DNA from: Alkalihalobacterium chitinilyticum
GTDB lineage: Bacteria > Bacillota > Bacilli > Bacillales > Bacillaceae_F
Assembly: GCF_029028005.1 (NCBI RefSeq)
Contig: NZ_JAOTPO010000010.1
Span: forward strand, 62,001-126,000
DNA length: 64,000 nt
Direction: 5' to 3'
The notes under the pieces are model-generated. The model saw only the letters and a list, made by a program, of their open reading frames with translations, was not told the DNA's origin and did no database searches. Shown piece by piece: positions 45,470-55,404 of the stretch. Each line of letters starts with the position of its first letter. The stretch's first letter is position 1. Made by a program: the position numbers and the translations under genes.

Positions 45470-45484
45470 TTATACTTATTATAA
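45470..45484 (-). promoter_or_regulatory. PerR box of pfeT
   Basis: TTATACTTATTATAA matches the PerR consensus TTATAATNATTATAA at all but one defined position. On the minus strand its TATAAT half coincides with a likely -10 element. PerR would repress until peroxide oxidises it. Confidence 0.75.
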
Positions 45485-45537
45485 TTCAATCATACTATAT
45501 CTGGAAAAAAATATATAGATGAATTTAAAAAATGGGC

Positions 45538-46734
45538 TCAAAGTAATCCAGAAAACATGGTAGCAAATCGTTCTTTTCCTTTTTGGAAAATGGAACGTTG
45601 ATTATATTGTTTGAGCGTAAGTCTTTCGGATATGGATATATCATATTCGACTTCGTCTACAACGCTTTGAATAAAGGAACTATCGTAAATCAAACAGTTA
45701 ATTTCATGGTCGATATGAAAGCTGCGTTTGTCAAAGTTAGCTGTACCAATATCGCAGATTTCGTCGTCTATAATAAGGATTTTTGCATGGTAAAAGCCTC
45801 TATAGTATTGATAAATATCAACACCAACATCAAGTAAGTCTTTAAAATAAGGATAAGACGCTTCTTTTACTAAAGGATGATCTGCTTTTTTAGGTACAAT
45901 TAACCGAACGTTAACTCCACGTTTTGCAGCATTAATTAATTCGCCTTGTAGTGCCATACCCGGAATAAAATAAGGTGTCCCAATCGTTACTGTATTTTCA
46001 GCCTGGCGAATAAGGCCGGCAAATGTATCTTCAAGATAAACACCGTCCGTTGGCAAAATACGAAGTGCAACATCTCCCTTTATTAAAGGTGGATACAAAT
46101 AATCTCGTGAAATTTTTTCCTTTGTTGCAGCATGCCAGTCTTCGTAAAACTGTTCTTGTAAATCTTGAACGCCGTCTCCGTCTAACCTTAGATGAAAATC
46201 ACGCCAGTTGCCAAACTTAGGATCCCTGCCTAAGTATTCATCTCCTACATTATATCCGCCAACATAACCGATCTTGCCATCGATAACCGTAATTTTTCGG
46301 TGGTTCCGTCGATTAAGGGTAAAAAACAAATAAGGAAATTTTACGGGATGCGAATATGAAAAAGACACTCCGGCTTCTTTTAATTTTTTTAAGGAGCTTC
46401 CTTTAATGCCACCACCGATCCGGTCAACGAGCAGTCGGACTTTTACCCCTTCTTTTGCTTTGTCGATTAATAATGACATCATTTTCTTGCTGATATTGTC
46501 ATCCTTTATAATGTAAAATAATATATGAATATGGTTGGAGGCTTGTTTAATATCTTGAAAGAGGTGATCGAATAAGTCATCGCCAGTTGTAAGTAAATTA
46601 ACATTGCTGTAACGCATTTCTTGATGAAAGCGCTTTGCTTCTTTTCTTTGTTTTTTGAGGCCAAATTTAAAGTCTAATCTAAGTAATATTGCAATAAGAA
46701 TAATAATGCTCAATATAATTAAAAAAAGTGCCAT
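45538..46734 (-). CDS. clsB: Cardiolipin synthase, phospholipase D family
   Basis: A 398-residue membrane enzyme that condenses two phosphatidylglycerol molecules to cardiolipin and glycerol. One N-terminal membrane helix (about 2-20) precedes two HKD motifs: NHRKITVIDG and YHAKILIIDDEICDIGTANFDKRSF. The length and single anchor match YwjE rather than the 480-residue ClsA form. AGGAGG precedes the ATG. It lies near fadF as in B. subtilis, but in opposite orientation. Confidence 0.92.
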   Translation of the reverse strand: MALFLIILSIIILIAILLRLDFKFGLKKQRKEAKRFHQEMRYSNVNLLTTGDDLFDHLFQDIKQASNHIHILFYIIKDDNISKKMMSLLIDKAKEGVKVRLLVDRIGGGIKGSSLKKLKEAGVSFSYSHPVKFPYLFFTLNRRNHRKITVIDGKIGYVGGYNVGDEYLGRDPKFGNWRDFHLRLDGDGVQDLQEQFYEDWHAATKEKISRDYLYPPLIKGDVALRILPTDGVYLEDTFAGLIRQAENTVTIGTPYFIPGMALQGELINAAKRGVNVRLIVPKKADHPLVKEASYPYFKDLLDVGVDIYQYYRGFYHAKILIIDDEICDIGTANFDKRSFHIDHEINCLIYDSSFIQSVVDEVEYDISISERLTLKQYNQRSIFQKGKERFATMFSGLL

Positions 46735-47250
46735 ATAAACCTCCTAGGTTATTGTAAATTTTTTTAGAATATTAAGTTGAGCTTCTTCATATGTAGTTAG
46801 AAAAAAGCAATTCATTGGACATGTATTATCTACGCAACGCTCAAATTTATACCTGAGTAAACAATTGCTTTTATTTTTCTGAACGACCGCTTCCGCTTTT
46901 CTTTTTGTCTAGCTGCAGGTGCCATCGGCTCGAGGTCGCTTCGGTCCATCCAACGTGTCCAAAGTACAGGACACTTTTGGCTGGTCCTCCAGCGCTTGTC
47001 GCCGATAACCAGGCACCTTCCGCTTTTCTATGTCTAGCTGCAGCGGTCAGCGTCTAGTGAACTTCGCTCTCCTCCTTACGATAAGTCAACATCGGTTCGT
47101 TGCCTCACCGTGTTTCCTTTATCTCATGCGGAGGAGCTCCAGTTCTTACGACGCTGAACGACCGCTTCCGCTTTTCTTTTTAGTATTTACCAAAAGGGGC
47201 TTGTTTTAAGATGGAAGTAATATCCTGAAAAAAATTTTTATAAATTTGAT
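46735..47250. repeat. Two-module dispersed repeat (A then B) in the clsB-fadF spacer
   Basis: Module A covers about 46888-47030 and module B about 47031-47175; both end in CTTCCGCTTTTC. Module order is the reverse of that at 35084. Before them AAAAAGCAATT (46801-46811) can pair with AATTGCTTTT (46866 region) around a large loop. Confidence 0.8.
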
Positions 47251-47288
47251 CGACTGAATGCTCATTCATGATTAAAATATGTTATAAT
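47251..47288 (+). promoter_or_regulatory. FadR-like operator and -10 upstream of fadF
   Basis: CGACTGAATGCTCATTCA (47251-47268) matches 15 of 18 positions of the FadR consensus; it contains a TGAATG/CATTCA dyad. TATAAT follows at 47283-47288, so the operator covers the -35 region. Confidence 0.65.
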
Positions 47289-47366
47289 GTTGAAAACGAA
47301 TTCAATTTTCAGAAATTTAGCTATTGTTATTATCTTTTAAGGATTGAAATAGGAAGGGGATTTATT

Positions 47367-49478
47367 ATGGGTGTATTTAAGATAGTTAATCTTGTACTAT
47401 TAATTATCGTTGCAAGTTATGCAATCTATCTATTTGCTAATCTATTATTCACTCGCTATCAGTACATTAAGCTCGGGAAGAAAGAAGAGTTTGACAGAGA
47501 TTTCAAAGAACGCTTTCGAGGTGTATTGGTAAACGTAATTGGTCAGCGCAAGATGTTTAAAGATGTTAAAAGTGGGATTATGCATTTAATCATGTTCTAT
47601 GGATTTTTCATTATCCAAGTCGGATTAATTGAAATCATCATTAAAGGATTTATTGAAGGGTATCAGTATCCAATAGGTGCCTTGCACAAGCCATTCCATG
47701 CCATGCAGGAGTGGACGGCATTCCTTATGACCGTTGCCATTCTTTATGCTTGCTACCGTCGTTACGGTGAAAAGCTAAACCGATTACAATGGAAGAAAGA
47801 TGGAAAAGCTCTTTTTGTATATATCGCATTGTCTACCTTATCGGCAACGATTCTGTTGACGCTTGGTTTCGAAAGAATTATGTTTGGTTATGAAGCAAAC
47901 TATGCATATGCTCCTTTTTCTAGTATCATTGCAACTGTATTTGCTGGTGTAGGAACAACTGTGGGCACGGCTTTATTCTATGCTTCTTGGTGGATCCACC
48001 TAGTTACGGTTCTTACATTCATGGTATTCGTACCACAGTCTAAACAAGCACACGAAGTGTTTGCGATGTTCAACGTATTCTTCAAAAAGGGCGGTCCGGT
48101 TGGAAGACTGAAGCCAATCAACTTTGAAGAAGAAGATGTAGAAGTGTTTGGTGTTGGTAAAGTAGAAGACTTCACTCAACAGCAGTTACTCGACCTTTAT
48201 GCCTGTGTTGAGTGTGGACGCTGTACGAATATGTGTCCTGCAACAGGAACTGGAAAGATGCTCTCGCCAATGGACTTAATGATTAAAGTTCGTGACCATT
48301 TAACAGAAAAAGGTGCAGCTGTAACATCTCGTACACCTTGGTTACCTGCTTTTGCATTTAGCCATACAACAGGAAATCAAATGGCTGCTCAAGCAGCTGG
48401 AGGCCAAGAAGTTGCGGCTGGTTATGATGTTAACTTAATTGGTGATGTCATTACGGAAGAAGAACTTTGGGCCTGTACTTCATGTCGTAACTGTGAAGAC
48501 CAATGTCCAGTTATGAATGAACACGTTGATAAAATTATTGATATGCGTCGTTACCTTGTCTTAACTGAAGGAAAAATGCCAGCTGAAGCGCAGCGTGCTA
48601 TTTCTAACATTGAACGTCAAGGAAACCCTTGGGGAATTAACCGTAAAGAGCGTGAAAACTGGCGTGACGGACGTGATGATATTCACGTACCAACAGTTAA
48701 AGAAATGCAAAAAGCTGGTGAAGAATTCGAATACCTATTCTTCGTTGGTTCCATGGGATCTTACGATAAGCGAAGCCAAAAAATCGCTCAATCATTTGCA
48801 AAAGTTTTAAATGAAGCTGGAGTGAAATTCGCAATTATCGGAAGTAAAGAAAAGAACTCGGGTGATACGCCTCGTCGTATCGGTAACGAATTCTTATTCC
48901 AAGAGCTTGCCCAAGCGAATATTGAAATGTTCCAAAAGTTCGAAGTGAAAAAGATTGTAACCATCGATCCGCATGCTTACAATACAATTAAAAATGAATA
49001 TCCTGACTTTGGTTTAGAAGGTGTAGAAGTGTATCACCATACAGAGCTTCTAGCTCAACTAATCAAAGAAGGAAAAATTACACCGAAATATGAAGTCAAT
49101 GAAACGATCGTTTACCATGACTCCTGTTACCTAGGACGCTATAATGATGTATATAGTCCGCAAAGAGAAATCTTAGAAGCGGTCCCTGGAGTGAAGGTTG
49201 TCGAGATGGAACGTAATCGTCAAGACGGTATGTGCTGTGGTGCTGGTGGAGGTATGATGTGGACGGAAGATCATTCTGGACAACGTATTAACATCGCCCG
49301 TACTGAGCAAGCGCTAGAAGTAAATCCGAGCGTAATCGGTAGTGCATGTCCATACTGCTTAACGATGTTAAGTGATGGAACGAAAGCAAAAGAAGTAGAA
49401 GATACAGTCAAAACAATGGATCTTGCAGAAATTTTAGAAAAATCTATTGTGAAGCAAGAAGAAAAAGTCGTACAATAA
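47367..49478 (+). CDS. fadF: Fe-S oxidoreductase FadF (heterodisulfide reductase-like)
   Basis: A 703-residue membrane protein thought to pass electrons from acyl-CoA dehydrogenases or ETF to the quinone pool. The N-terminal third has five or six membrane helices (NarI-like). Two 4Fe-4S motifs follow, CVECGRCTNMCP and CTSCRNCEDQCP, then two CCG domains: YHDSCYLGR plus CCGAGGGMMW, and the final CPYC. ATG 47367 follows AGGAAGGGGA; a longer frame from 47268 has no site. The FadR-like operator upstream fits a fatty acid oxidation role, as for B. subtilis ywjF. Confidence 0.94.
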   Translation: MGVFKIVNLVLLIIVASYAIYLFANLLFTRYQYIKLGKKEEFDRDFKERFRGVLVNVIGQRKMFKDVKSGIMHLIMFYGFFIIQVGLIEIIIKGFIEGYQYPIGALHKPFHAMQEWTAFLMTVAILYACYRRYGEKLNRLQWKKDGKALFVYIALSTLSATILLTLGFERIMFGYEANYAYAPFSSIIATVFAGVGTTVGTALFYASWWIHLVTVLTFMVFVPQSKQAHEVFAMFNVFFKKGGPVGRLKPINFEEEDVEVFGVGKVEDFTQQQLLDLYACVECGRCTNMCPATGTGKMLSPMDLMIKVRDHLTEKGAAVTSRTPWLPAFAFSHTTGNQMAAQAAGGQEVAAGYDVNLIGDVITEEELWACTSCRNCEDQCPVMNEHVDKIIDMRRYLVLTEGKMPAEAQRAISNIERQGNPWGINRKERENWRDGRDDIHVPTVKEMQKAGEEFEYLFFVGSMGSYDKRSQKIAQSFAKVLNEAGVKFAIIGSKEKNSGDTPRRIGNEFLFQELAQANIEMFQKFEVKKIVTIDPHAYNTIKNEYPDFGLEGVEVYHHTELLAQLIKEGKITPKYEVNETIVYHDSCYLGRYNDVYSPQREILEAVPGVKVVEMERNRQDGMCCGAGGGMMWTEDHSGQRINIARTEQALEVNPSVIGSACPYCLTMLSDGTKAKEVEDTVKTMDLAEILEKSIVKQEEKVVQ

Positions 49479-49490
49479 GAATATAAGAGT

Positions 49491-49518
49491 CGAGGCTGCC
49501 TTTTTTAAGTCAGCCTCG
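49491..49518 (+). terminator. Weak terminator behind fadF
   Basis: CGAGGCTG pairs with CAGCCTCG around a T-rich loop. There is no T-run downstream, so termination is uncertain. Confidence 0.5.
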
Positions 49519-49611
49519 CACTTATAAATAAAATAGTGAATACTTTATTAATATAGCTAGTTGAAAGCGTAAACATTGTCAAACTATGTCTTTTTATAGT
49601 GATTTATTTTT

Positions 49612-49640
49612 TTTAGATAATAGTCGAGCGAACGCTCGGT
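49612..49640 (+). promoter_or_regulatory. TetR-type operator at the thiolase operon promoter
   Basis: CGAGCG-AA-CGCTCG (49625-49638) is a 14-bp inverted repeat within TCGAGCG...CGGTCGA. It directly follows a GATAAT-like -10 (about 49615) and ends 24 bases before the thiolase ATG. The TetR gene at the end of this cluster is the obvious ligand. Confidence 0.65.
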
Positions 49641-49662
49641 CGAAATGAGGGGGAAACATACA

Positions 49663-50841
49663 ATGTCAACAACTGTTATTGTTGGGGGAGCAAGAACACC
49701 ATTTGGAAAATTCGGTGGTGGACTATCTTCTTTAACAGCAAGTCAACTTGGTGGAATTGCGATTAAAGAAGCATTACGTCGTGCAAATGTAGATCCTAAT
49801 GAAGTGCAAGAATTGATCATGGGAAATGTTCTTCAAGGCGGACAAGGACAAATTCCTTCTCGCCAAGCGAGTAGTTATGCAGGACTGCCTTGGCATGTTC
49901 ACACGGAAACAATTAATAAAGTATGTGCATCTGGTTTGCGAAGTGTCACAATGGCCGATCAAATCATCCGCGCGAAAGATGCAGAAGTGATTGTAGCAGG
50001 TGGAATGGAATCGATGAGTAATGCTCCATATTTTATTCCAAATGCACGTTGGGGAATGCGCATGGGTGACAGCAAAGTCGTCGATTTAATGGTACACGAT
50101 GGATTAACTTGCTCATTTAACAAAGTTCATATGGGTACTTACGGAAACTCAGTAGCAGAGGAACTTGGTCTTACTCGTGAAGCACAAGATACTTGGGCAT
50201 CCAGAAGTCATGAGCGAGCGCTCGCTTCCATTGAAGAAGGAAAGTTTGCTGAAGAAATCGTTCCGGTTGAAGTTCCGCAACGAAAAGGAGATCCAATTTT
50301 CGTTTCACATGATGAGTCACCGCGTGCTGGAACATCTGTAGAAGGATTAAGTAAATTAAAGCCTGTATTTGGTAAAGAAGGAACGATTACAGCAGGGAAT
50401 GCTCCTGGTGTGAATGATGGTGCTGGTGCAGTGGTCCTCATGTCTGAAGACCGTGCGAAGCAAGATGGAAAAGAAGTGTTAGCAAAAATTATCGGTCATG
50501 CAGCGATTTCTATCGAACCAAAAGATTTCCCGAAAACACCAGGCCTAGTTATTAATAAACTTTTAGAAAAAACAGGAAAAAAACTAGAAGAAATCGACTT
50601 ATTCGAAGTAAATGAAGCCTTTGCAGCTGTAGCACTTGCGAGTAATCAGTTAGCTGGGTTAGATCCTGAAAAAGTAAATGTCAACGGTGGCGCTGTTGCC
50701 CTTGGACACCCAATTGGTGCAAGTGGAACTCGTGTTATTTTAACCCTTGCCTACGAATTGAAGCGTCGTGGCGGCGGAATTGGAATTGCCTCCATTTGTA
50801 GCGGCGGTGGCCAAGGCGACGCCATCATGATCGAAGTTTAA
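49663..50841 (+). CDS. Acetyl-CoA C-acyltransferase (thiolase)
   Basis: A 392-residue thiolase. The acyl-accepting Cys is in [11 protein letters not shown], the catalytic His in [14 protein letters not shown], and the second Cys in CSGGGQGDA. It cleaves or forms 3-ketoacyl-CoA (acetoacetyl-CoA or branched analogues). ATG 49663 follows GAGGGGG. It is the first gene of a cluster ending in icmF, with a 0.56-kb repeat-filled gap after it. Confidence 0.94.
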   Translation: MSTTVIVGGARTPFGKFGGGLSSLTASQLGGIAIKEALRRANVDPNEVQELIMGNVLQGGQGQIPSRQASSYAGLPWHVHTETINKVCASGLRSVTMADQIIRAKDAEVIVAGGMESMSNAPYFIPNARWGMRMGDSKVVDLMVHDGLTCSFNKVHMGTYGNSVAEELGLTREAQDTWASRSHERALASIEEGKFAEEIVPVEVPQRKGDPIFVSHDESPRAGTSVEGLSKLKPVFGKEGTITAGNAPGVNDGAGAVVLMSEDRAKQDGKEVLAKIIGHAAISIEPKDFPKTPGLVINKLLEKTGKKLEEIDLFEVNEAFAAVALASNQLAGLDPEKVNVNGGAVALGHPIGASGTRVILTLAYELKRRGGGIGIASICSGGGQGDAIMIEV

Positions 50842-50842
50842 T

Positions 50843-51030
50843 AGAAAAGCGGAAGGTGCCTGGTTATCGGCGACAAGCGCTGGAGGGCCAGGAATAAGTG
50901 TCCTGAACTTTGGACACGTTGGATGGACCGAAGCGACCTCGAGCCGATGGTGCCTGGAGCTAGACAGATAGAAAAGCGGAAGCGACCGTTCAGCGACGAA
51001 GGGACTGGAGCTCCTCCGTATGAGAGCAAA
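50843..51030. repeat. Module A plus partial module B (reverse)
   Basis: Module A reversed (about 50843-50975) begins 1 base after the thiolase stop; a shortened module B (CGACCGTTCAGCG ... GGAGCTCCTCCGTATGAG) follows to about 51030. It separates the thiolase from the rest of its cluster. Confidence 0.8.
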
Positions 51031-51071
51031 AGCTATCTTGTATTCTAGGAATCAAGTATCTGATCTATTTA

Positions 51072-51255
51072 AGCGGACTCAGAAGACGCTATTTCCACAA
51101 AAAACAGCAATTTTAAGCACTTAGCGGACTGAGAGGCCCTTATTTGCTTAAAATTGCCCATGTAAGGTAGGAAAATTAGTAAATAACGGCCTCAGAGTCC
51201 GTTACCATAAGAAAAAAGCGACATTTGCCGAATATAAAGGCCTGTGTGTCCGCTA
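51072..51255. repeat. Four-unit forward-forward-reverse-reverse repeat, locus 3
   Basis: Forward units at 51072-51094 and 51123-51145, reverse units at 51182-51204 and 51233-51255. Like-oriented copies are exactly 51 bp apart, and the inner gap is 36-37 bp at all three loci or close to it. Unit core AGCGGACT(C/G)AGAGG. Confidence 0.88.
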
Positions 51256-51398
51256 AATTTCGGTACTGGTGCTTCTCTTTTCTCTAATGTAGAACCTTAT
51301 GAATGCCAAGATGTGCAAAGTTCACGAAACGCTGTTCACAATAGCTAAACTAAACTAAAATCTTTTGAAATTAAATAGTGAGATTGGAGAGAAGAAAC

Positions 51399-52250
51399 AT
51401 GACAGTTCAAACAGTAATGGTAATTGGTGCAGGACAAATGGGATCAGGAATCGTTCAAGTTCATGCAATGGCTGGAGTTCAAGTGTTTATGCATGATTTA
51501 AAGGCTGAATTCGTTGAAAGAGGAATGAACACGATTACGAAAAACCTAGATCGCCAAGTAGAAAAGGGCAGAATGACAGAAGACGATCGTAACGCAATCC
51601 TTGCACGCATTACGCCTTCAACAGATCTTCAAAATGCAGCAAAAGTAGATTTAGTGATTGAAGCTGCGGTTGAAAACATGGAAATCAAGCAAAAGATCTT
51701 CAGTGAATTAGATCAAATTGCACCTGAACATACGATTTTAGCAACGAATACATCATCTTTACCGATTACAGAAATTGCAGCCGTAACAAACCGTCCAGAA
51801 AAAGTAATTGGAATGCACTTTATGAACCCAGTACCTGTTATGAAGTTAGTTGAAATCATTCGTGGTTTAGCGACAACGGACGCAGTATACGGTACAATCG
51901 AAGATCTTTCTCGTCAATTAGGTAAAATTCCTGTTGAAGTTAACGACTTCCCTGGATTTGTTTCAAACCGAATTTTAATGCCAATGATCAATGAGGCTAT
52001 CTATACGGTGTTTGAAGGAGTAGCAACTCCAGAGGCAGTGGACGAAGTGATGAAATTAGGTATGAACCACCCGATGGGACCTTTAACACTCGCTGACTTT
52101 ATTGGTTTAGATACTTGCTTATACATCATGGAAACATTACACGAAGGCTTTGGTGACGATAAATACCGTCCGTGTCCATTACTTCGCAAATATGTTAAAG
52201 CTGGATGGCTTGGTAAGAAATCAGGTCGCGGCTTCTATGTCTACAACTAA
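51399..52250 (+). CDS. 3-hydroxybutyryl-CoA dehydrogenase
   Basis: A 283-residue 3-hydroxyacyl-CoA dehydrogenase (Hbd/MmgB type). The NAD-binding [19 protein letters not shown] is N-terminal, [17 protein letters not shown] carries the catalytic His, and the C-terminal helical domain ends [11 protein letters not shown] 51399 follows GGAGAGAAG. acdA-like genes follow 26 bases later. Confidence 0.95.
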   Translation: MTVQTVMVIGAGQMGSGIVQVHAMAGVQVFMHDLKAEFVERGMNTITKNLDRQVEKGRMTEDDRNAILARITPSTDLQNAAKVDLVIEAAVENMEIKQKIFSELDQIAPEHTILATNTSSLPITEIAAVTNRPEKVIGMHFMNPVPVMKLVEIIRGLATTDAVYGTIEDLSRQLGKIPVEVNDFPGFVSNRILMPMINEAIYTVFEGVATPEAVDEVMKLGMNHPMGPLTLADFIGLDTCLYIMETLHEGFGDDKYRPCPLLRKYVKAGWLGKKSGRGFYVYN

Positions 52251-52276
52251 GACTTTTTAAAAGTGGAGTGATAAAA

Positions 52277-53419
52277 ATGAATTTACGTTTTACTGAAGAA
52301 CAAGAGATGATGAGAAAAATGGTTCGTGATTTTGCAAACGAACAAATTACACCTTTTATTGAAGAAATGGAAGAAAACGATACATTTCCTCGCCAGATCG
52401 TAAACCAAATGGGTGAGCTTGGTTTAATGGGAATTCCAATTCCTGAAGAGTTTGGCGGAGCAGGAATGGACTTTACTTCTTATATTATTGCGATTAATGA
52501 GTTATCGAAAGTAAGCGCAACAGTTGGAGTTATTTTATCTGTACACACTTCAGTTGGTACAAATCCAATTCTTTACTTTGGAACAGAAGAGCAAAAGCAA
52601 AAGTATGTACCCAAATTAGCTTCAGGTGAATTTCTAGGAGCGTTTGGTTTAACAGAACCGAGCGCAGGATCTGATGCGGGAAGTTTAAAAACTTCTGCAG
52701 TAAAAAAGGGTGATCATTACGTTTTAAATGGCTCTAAAGTTTTTATCACAAATGGTGGAGAAGCTGATACGTATGTGGTCTTCGCCTCAACGAATTCAGA
52801 AGCAGGATCACGTGGAATTTCTGCGTTTATTGTTGAGAAAGATACACCTGGATTTACAGTAGGGAAGAAAGAAAAGAAAATGGGTCTTCACGGATCAAAT
52901 ACGGTTATGCTTATGTTTGAAGATGCGATCGTACCAGCAGAAAATCTACTCGGTCAAGAAGGCGAAGGGTTTAAGATCGCGATGTCTAACTTAGACAATG
53001 GCCGTATTGGAATTGCAGCGCAAGCTCTAGGCATTGCAGAAGCCGCTTTAGAAGCAGCGACGAATTATGCGAAAGAGCGTAAACAATTTGGCCGTGCAAT
53101 CGGTACACAACAAGGTATAGGTTTTAAATTAGCAGATATGGGGACAAAAGTGGAAGCAGCAAAACTATTAGTCTATCAAGCAGCTAACTTAAAAGACCGC
53201 GGGCTAAAATGTGGTCAGCAAGCTTCAATGGCGAAACTGTTTGCCTCACGTACGGCAGTAGAAGTTGCGATTGAGGCGGTTCAAGTATTCGGCGGCTATG
53301 GCTACACGAAAGAATATCCAGTGGAGCGTTTCTTCCGAGATGCAAAAGTAACTGAAATCTATGAAGGAACAAGTGAAATTCAAAAGATGGTTATCAACAA
53401 GTATTTGATGGCTGATTAA
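52277..53419 (+). CDS. Acyl-CoA dehydrogenase (first copy)
   Basis: A 380-residue FAD flavoprotein that oxidises acyl-CoA to enoyl-CoA. Family signatures are [38 protein letters not shown] and the C-terminal IYEGTSEIQ, with catalytic Glu in the latter region. GGAGTG precedes ATG 52277. It is about 60-65% similar by eye to the next gene, pointing to an old tandem duplication. Electrons would pass to ETF and FadF. Confidence 0.94.
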   Translation: MNLRFTEEQEMMRKMVRDFANEQITPFIEEMEENDTFPRQIVNQMGELGLMGIPIPEEFGGAGMDFTSYIIAINELSKVSATVGVILSVHTSVGTNPILYFGTEEQKQKYVPKLASGEFLGAFGLTEPSAGSDAGSLKTSAVKKGDHYVLNGSKVFITNGGEADTYVVFASTNSEAGSRGISAFIVEKDTPGFTVGKKEKKMGLHGSNTVMLMFEDAIVPAENLLGQEGEGFKIAMSNLDNGRIGIAAQALGIAEAALEAATNYAKERKQFGRAIGTQQGIGFKLADMGTKVEAAKLLVYQAANLKDRGLKCGQQASMAKLFASRTAVEVAIEAVQVFGGYGYTKEYPVERFFRDAKVTEIYEGTSEIQKMVINKYLMAD

Positions 53420-53504
53420 TTCAAGCCTGTTTCTAAATACGCCTGTATAAATGACGATGGTCAATAAAATGGGAACTAAAAACAAACCAAAGGGAGAGAT
53501 AACA

Positions 53505-54647
53505 ATGAACTTTCAATTAACAGAAGAACAAGAAATGCTAAGAAAAATGATTAGAGACTTCGCTGAAAACGAAGTAGGTCCAACGGCTGAAGAGCGTGAT
53601 GAGGAAGAACGTTTTGACCGTGCTATTTTTGATAAAATGGCTGAGCTTGGTCTTACAGGGATCCCGTTCCCTGAAGAGTACGGCGGAATTGGAGCGGACT
53701 ATGTAAGTTACGCGATCGCTGTTGAAGAGCTTTCACGTGTTTGTGCTTCGACAGGTGTTACACTATCAGCACACGTTTCACTTTGCAGCTGGCCAATCTA
53801 CAAGTTCGGAACAGAAGAGCAAAAGCAAAAATATTTACGTGCATTAGCTGAAGGGCGCAGTATCGGTGCTTACGGTTTAACGGAGCCAGGCGCAGGTTCT
53901 GACGTAGCGAGCATGAAAACAACAGCAAAAGAAGATGGCGATCACTACGTTTTAAACGGCTCTAAAATCTTCATTACAAACGGTGGAGTTGCAGACGTTT
54001 ACGTGGTATTCGCTGTAACAGATGCAGATAAAAAACACAAAGGAATCACAGCATTTATCGTAGAAAGCGACATGCCAGGATTTTCAGTAGGGAAGAAAGA
54101 AAAGAAATTAGGAATTCGTTCATCGCCTACAGCTGAGATCATCTTTGAAGACCTACGTGTACCAAAAGAAAACATTCTTGGTAAAGAAGGCGAAGGATTT
54201 AAGGTTGCCATGATGACACTAGATGGCGGGCGTAACGGTATCGCTGCTCAAGCATTAGGAATTGCACAAGGTGCATTAGATGCTGCTATCGGCTATGCGA
54301 AAGAGCGTAAACAATTTGGTAAATCAATCGGAGCACAACAAGGAATTGGCTTCAAACTAGCAGATATGGCGACAAAAATCGAAGCGGCTCGCCTATTAAC
54401 GTACCAAGCGGCTTGGCAAAAAAGTGAAGGAATTCCAAACGCGCTAGAGGCTGCGATGTCAAAACTATTTGCTGGTGACATCGCCATGGAAGTAACAGTA
54501 GAAGCAGTTCAAGTATTCGGTGGATACGGTTATACAAAAGATTACCCAGTAGAGCGCTACATGCGTGATGCGAAAATCACTCAAATCTATGAGGGAACGC
54601 AAGAAATCCAACGTCTCGTTATCTCAAAAATGCTACTAGCAGACTAA
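53505..54647 (+). CDS. Acyl-CoA dehydrogenase (second copy)
   Basis: A 380-residue paralogue of the preceding gene with the same signatures ([46 protein letters not shown]). AAGGGAGAGA precedes ATG 53505. One copy probably handles straight short-chain and the other branched (isobutyryl-type) substrates, given icmF downstream; sequence alone does not say which. It most resembles B. subtilis AcdA by position near rpoE. Confidence 0.94.
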   Translation: MNFQLTEEQEMLRKMIRDFAENEVGPTAEERDEEERFDRAIFDKMAELGLTGIPFPEEYGGIGADYVSYAIAVEELSRVCASTGVTLSAHVSLCSWPIYKFGTEEQKQKYLRALAEGRSIGAYGLTEPGAGSDVASMKTTAKEDGDHYVLNGSKIFITNGGVADVYVVFAVTDADKKHKGITAFIVESDMPGFSVGKKEKKLGIRSSPTAEIIFEDLRVPKENILGKEGEGFKVAMMTLDGGRNGIAAQALGIAQGALDAAIGYAKERKQFGKSIGAQQGIGFKLADMATKIEAARLLTYQAAWQKSEGIPNALEAAMSKLFAGDIAMEVTVEAVQVFGGYGYTKDYPVERYMRDAKITQIYEGTQEIQRLVISKMLLAD

Positions 54648-54672
54648 TTCGTTTCTATAGAAAAAGAGAGGC

Positions 54673-54720
54673 GGTAGCAGGTACCTTTAACACAACACAG
54701 GACTAAAGGTACCTGCTACC
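54673..54720. repeat. GGTAGC variant hairpin between acyl-CoA dehydrogenase and tetR
   Basis: GGTAGCAGGTACCTTTA pairs with TAAAGGTACCTGCTACC. It lies inside a run of co-directional genes and has no T-run, so it may process or stabilise mRNA rather than terminate. Confidence 0.8.
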
Positions 54721-54743
54721 TGAATAAAGTGAGGTGTCTTATA

Positions 54744-55367
54744 TTGCGAAAAAAGAAAGTGCCTTCGATGGTAAAGGATCAACAGCTCATTAAAAAGCGA
54801 CGTGAGCAAATGATCAAAGGTGCAGTTAACTTATTTAAAGAGAAGGGCTTTCACCGAACGACCACTCGAGAAATAGCAAAAGAGTCAGGGTTCAGTATTG
54901 GGACACTTTACGAATACATTGGTTCAAAGGAAGATGTTCTATATCTTGTCTGTGATGCGATTTATGAGGAAGTTCGTGATCGCCTGAAACAATATTTAGA
55001 TAATGACAGCTCAGGAATTGACAGGCTCAAACAAGCCATTGCTTCTTATTTTAAAGTCGTTGACGAAATGAAAGACGAAGTACTTGTCATGTACCAAGAA
55101 GCCAAATCGTTACCAAAAGAAGCGTTACCGTATGTTCTTCAAAAAGAAAATGAGATGACCGAAATGATCGAATCGATCGTTCGAGATTGCGTTGAAGACG
55201 GTCTGCTCGATTTAGAGGAAGAAGCTGAAATTAAGCTAGTTGCTCATAACATTCTTGTTCAAGGACATATGTGGACGTTCAGACGCTGGGTCTTGAAAAA
55301 GCAATTTACATTAGAACAATATACAGAGCTTCAAATAGAACATATTTTAAAAGGCATTATTAAATAA
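54744..55367 (+). CDS. TetR family transcriptional regulator
   Basis: A 207-residue repressor. The helix-turn-helix is in [33 protein letters not shown] (about 35-65). The C-terminal ligand domain resembles FadR-type acyl-CoA-sensing TetR proteins. TTG 54744 follows GAGGTGT; an ATG at 54769 or a GTG at 54729 are alternatives. It sits between acyl-CoA dehydrogenase and icmF, so it probably controls this cluster, perhaps through CGAGCGAACGCTCG upstream of the thiolase gene. Confidence 0.9.
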   Translation: MRKKKVPSMVKDQQLIKKRREQMIKGAVNLFKEKGFHRTTTREIAKESGFSIGTLYEYIGSKEDVLYLVCDAIYEEVRDRLKQYLDNDSSGIDRLKQAIASYFKVVDEMKDEVLVMYQEAKSLPKEALPYVLQKENEMTEMIESIVRDCVEDGLLDLEEEAEIKLVAHNILVQGHMWTFRRWVLKKQFTLEQYTELQIEHILKGIIK

Positions 55368-55404
55368 CCATCAGCACTGTAGAGAAGAAAGGGTGGAATT
55401 AAGT

